A stretch of 5,458 bases of DNA from an uncultured Clostridia bacterium (GTDB lineage Bacteria > Bacillota > Clostridia > Christensenellales > Aristaeellaceae): assembly GCA_934647145.1 (NCBI GenBank), contig CAKUFB010000188.1, forward strand, positions 1 through 5,458. Reading direction: 5' to 3'. A model generated the notes under the pieces. It was not told the origin of the DNA, searched no databases, and worked only from the letters and a program-made list of their open reading frames with translations. The position numbers and the translations under genes were made by a program. Shown one piece after another: positions 5,202-5,458 of this stretch (its first letter is position 1; each line of letters begins with the position of its first letter).

Positions 5202-5458
5202 ATGGCCAAGCAAAAAACCGTTTACGTCTGCTCGCAGTGCGGCTACGAAACCGCGCGCTGGCTGGGCAAGTGTCCGGACTGCGGCAGCTGGAACACGCTG
5301 ACCGAGCAGCTTGCCGCGTCCGCCGCGCCCGAGATCAAACAGCTCAAGCGCGCCCCCGGCACCGGCGCCGAGCCCCTGATCATCGACGACATCCCGCTGG
5401 ACAGCATGCTGCGCCACTCGACCGGCATCGGCGAGCTGGACCGGGTGCTGGGCGGGGG
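5202..5458 (+). CDS. radA: DNA repair protein RadA (Sms), N-terminal part, cut by window end
   Basis: RadA is a RecA-related, DnaB-like ATP-dependent helicase that promotes branch migration in homologous recombination and repair. Only the first 85 codons are present. The N-terminal zinc finger is complete: C10-x2-C13 and C24-x2-C27, in a context (VYVCSQCGYETARWLGKCPDCGSWNTL) diagnostic for RadA. After a variable linker, STGIGELDRVLGGG (about 72-85) is the conserved lead-in to the ATPase core. The window ends before the Walker A motif, so the ATPase and Lon-like C-terminal domains cannot be assessed. It has its own strong promoter and ribosome binding site and is transcribed away from the membrane-protein cluster, so it is probably functionally separate from it. 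In many Firmicutes radA is followed by disA; here the downstream side is not visible. Confidence 0.97.
   Translation, partial: MAKQKTVYVCSQCGYETARWLGKCPDCGSWNTLTEQLAASAAPEIKQLKRAPGTGAEPLIIDDIPLDSMLRHSTGIGELDRVLGG

Noticed and set aside
5174..5458. A plus-strand frame from ATG 5174 overlapping radA, as a possible leader peptide or second gene
   Set aside because: It has no ribosome binding site, is only a few bases from the predicted transcription start, and runs open in a shifted frame with Arg/Ala-rich sequence.
1..5458. CRISPR array, insertion sequence, phage or tRNA genes
   Set aside because: No regularly spaced repeats, transposase or integrase, terminal inverted repeats with target duplications, or tRNA cloverleaf were seen on either strand.

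Overview
The window is GC-rich DNA from a Gram-positive-type bacterium, most likely a high-GC member of the Clostridia. That assignment is an inference. It rests on consensus sigma-A-type promoters, strong Shine-Dalgarno sites, GTG/TTG starts in tightly packed genes, and a RadA start resembling Firmicutes RadA. No marker gene fixes the taxon.

Layout. Four genes on the minus strand occupy almost everything from about 5.04 kb down to 0.1 kb. In transcription order they are: a multi-pass GT-C-like membrane protein with a C-terminal soluble domain; a Nudix hydrolase of the ADP-ribose pyrophosphatase (NudF) type; a shortened family 2 glycoside hydrolase-like protein of beta-mannosidase architecture; and a RimJ/RimL-type GNAT acetyltransferase. 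The last three are tightly packed: Nudix and GH2-like overlap by 4 bp (or sit 2 bp apart with a TTG start), and GH2-like and GNAT are 7 bp apart, so they are probably one transcription unit. The membrane gene precedes them by 92 bp, a gap that holds a GC-rich hairpin with no U-tract and no recognisable promoter. A sigma-A-type promoter lies just before the membrane gene. On the right, divergently transcribed, is the start of radA (DNA repair and recombination), cut by the window end before Walker A. Its promoter has a perfect -35, a perfect -10, a 17-bp spacer and an extended -10. The first 101 bases hold no gene I can support, only overlapping inverted repeats beyond the GNAT stop.

How the genes work together. 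Co-transcription is likely, but no shared pathway can be read from the sequence. Membrane GT-C-like proteins use lipid-linked sugars, GH2 proteins bind or cleave glycosides, and NudF hydrolyses ADP-ribose or other nucleoside-diphosphate sugars. A loose sugar or nucleotide-sugar theme is therefore possible but speculative.

The most notable item is the GH2-like gene. It is an intact ORF with recognisable N-terminal sugar-binding and Ig-like domains and a recognisable end of the (beta/alpha)8 barrel, but most of the barrel, including the expected Asn-Glu acid/base region, is missing. It looks like a pseudoenzyme or a product of internal deletion. The membrane protein is the second item: it carries distinctive motifs of a family I recognise only as uncharacterised GT-C-like proteins.
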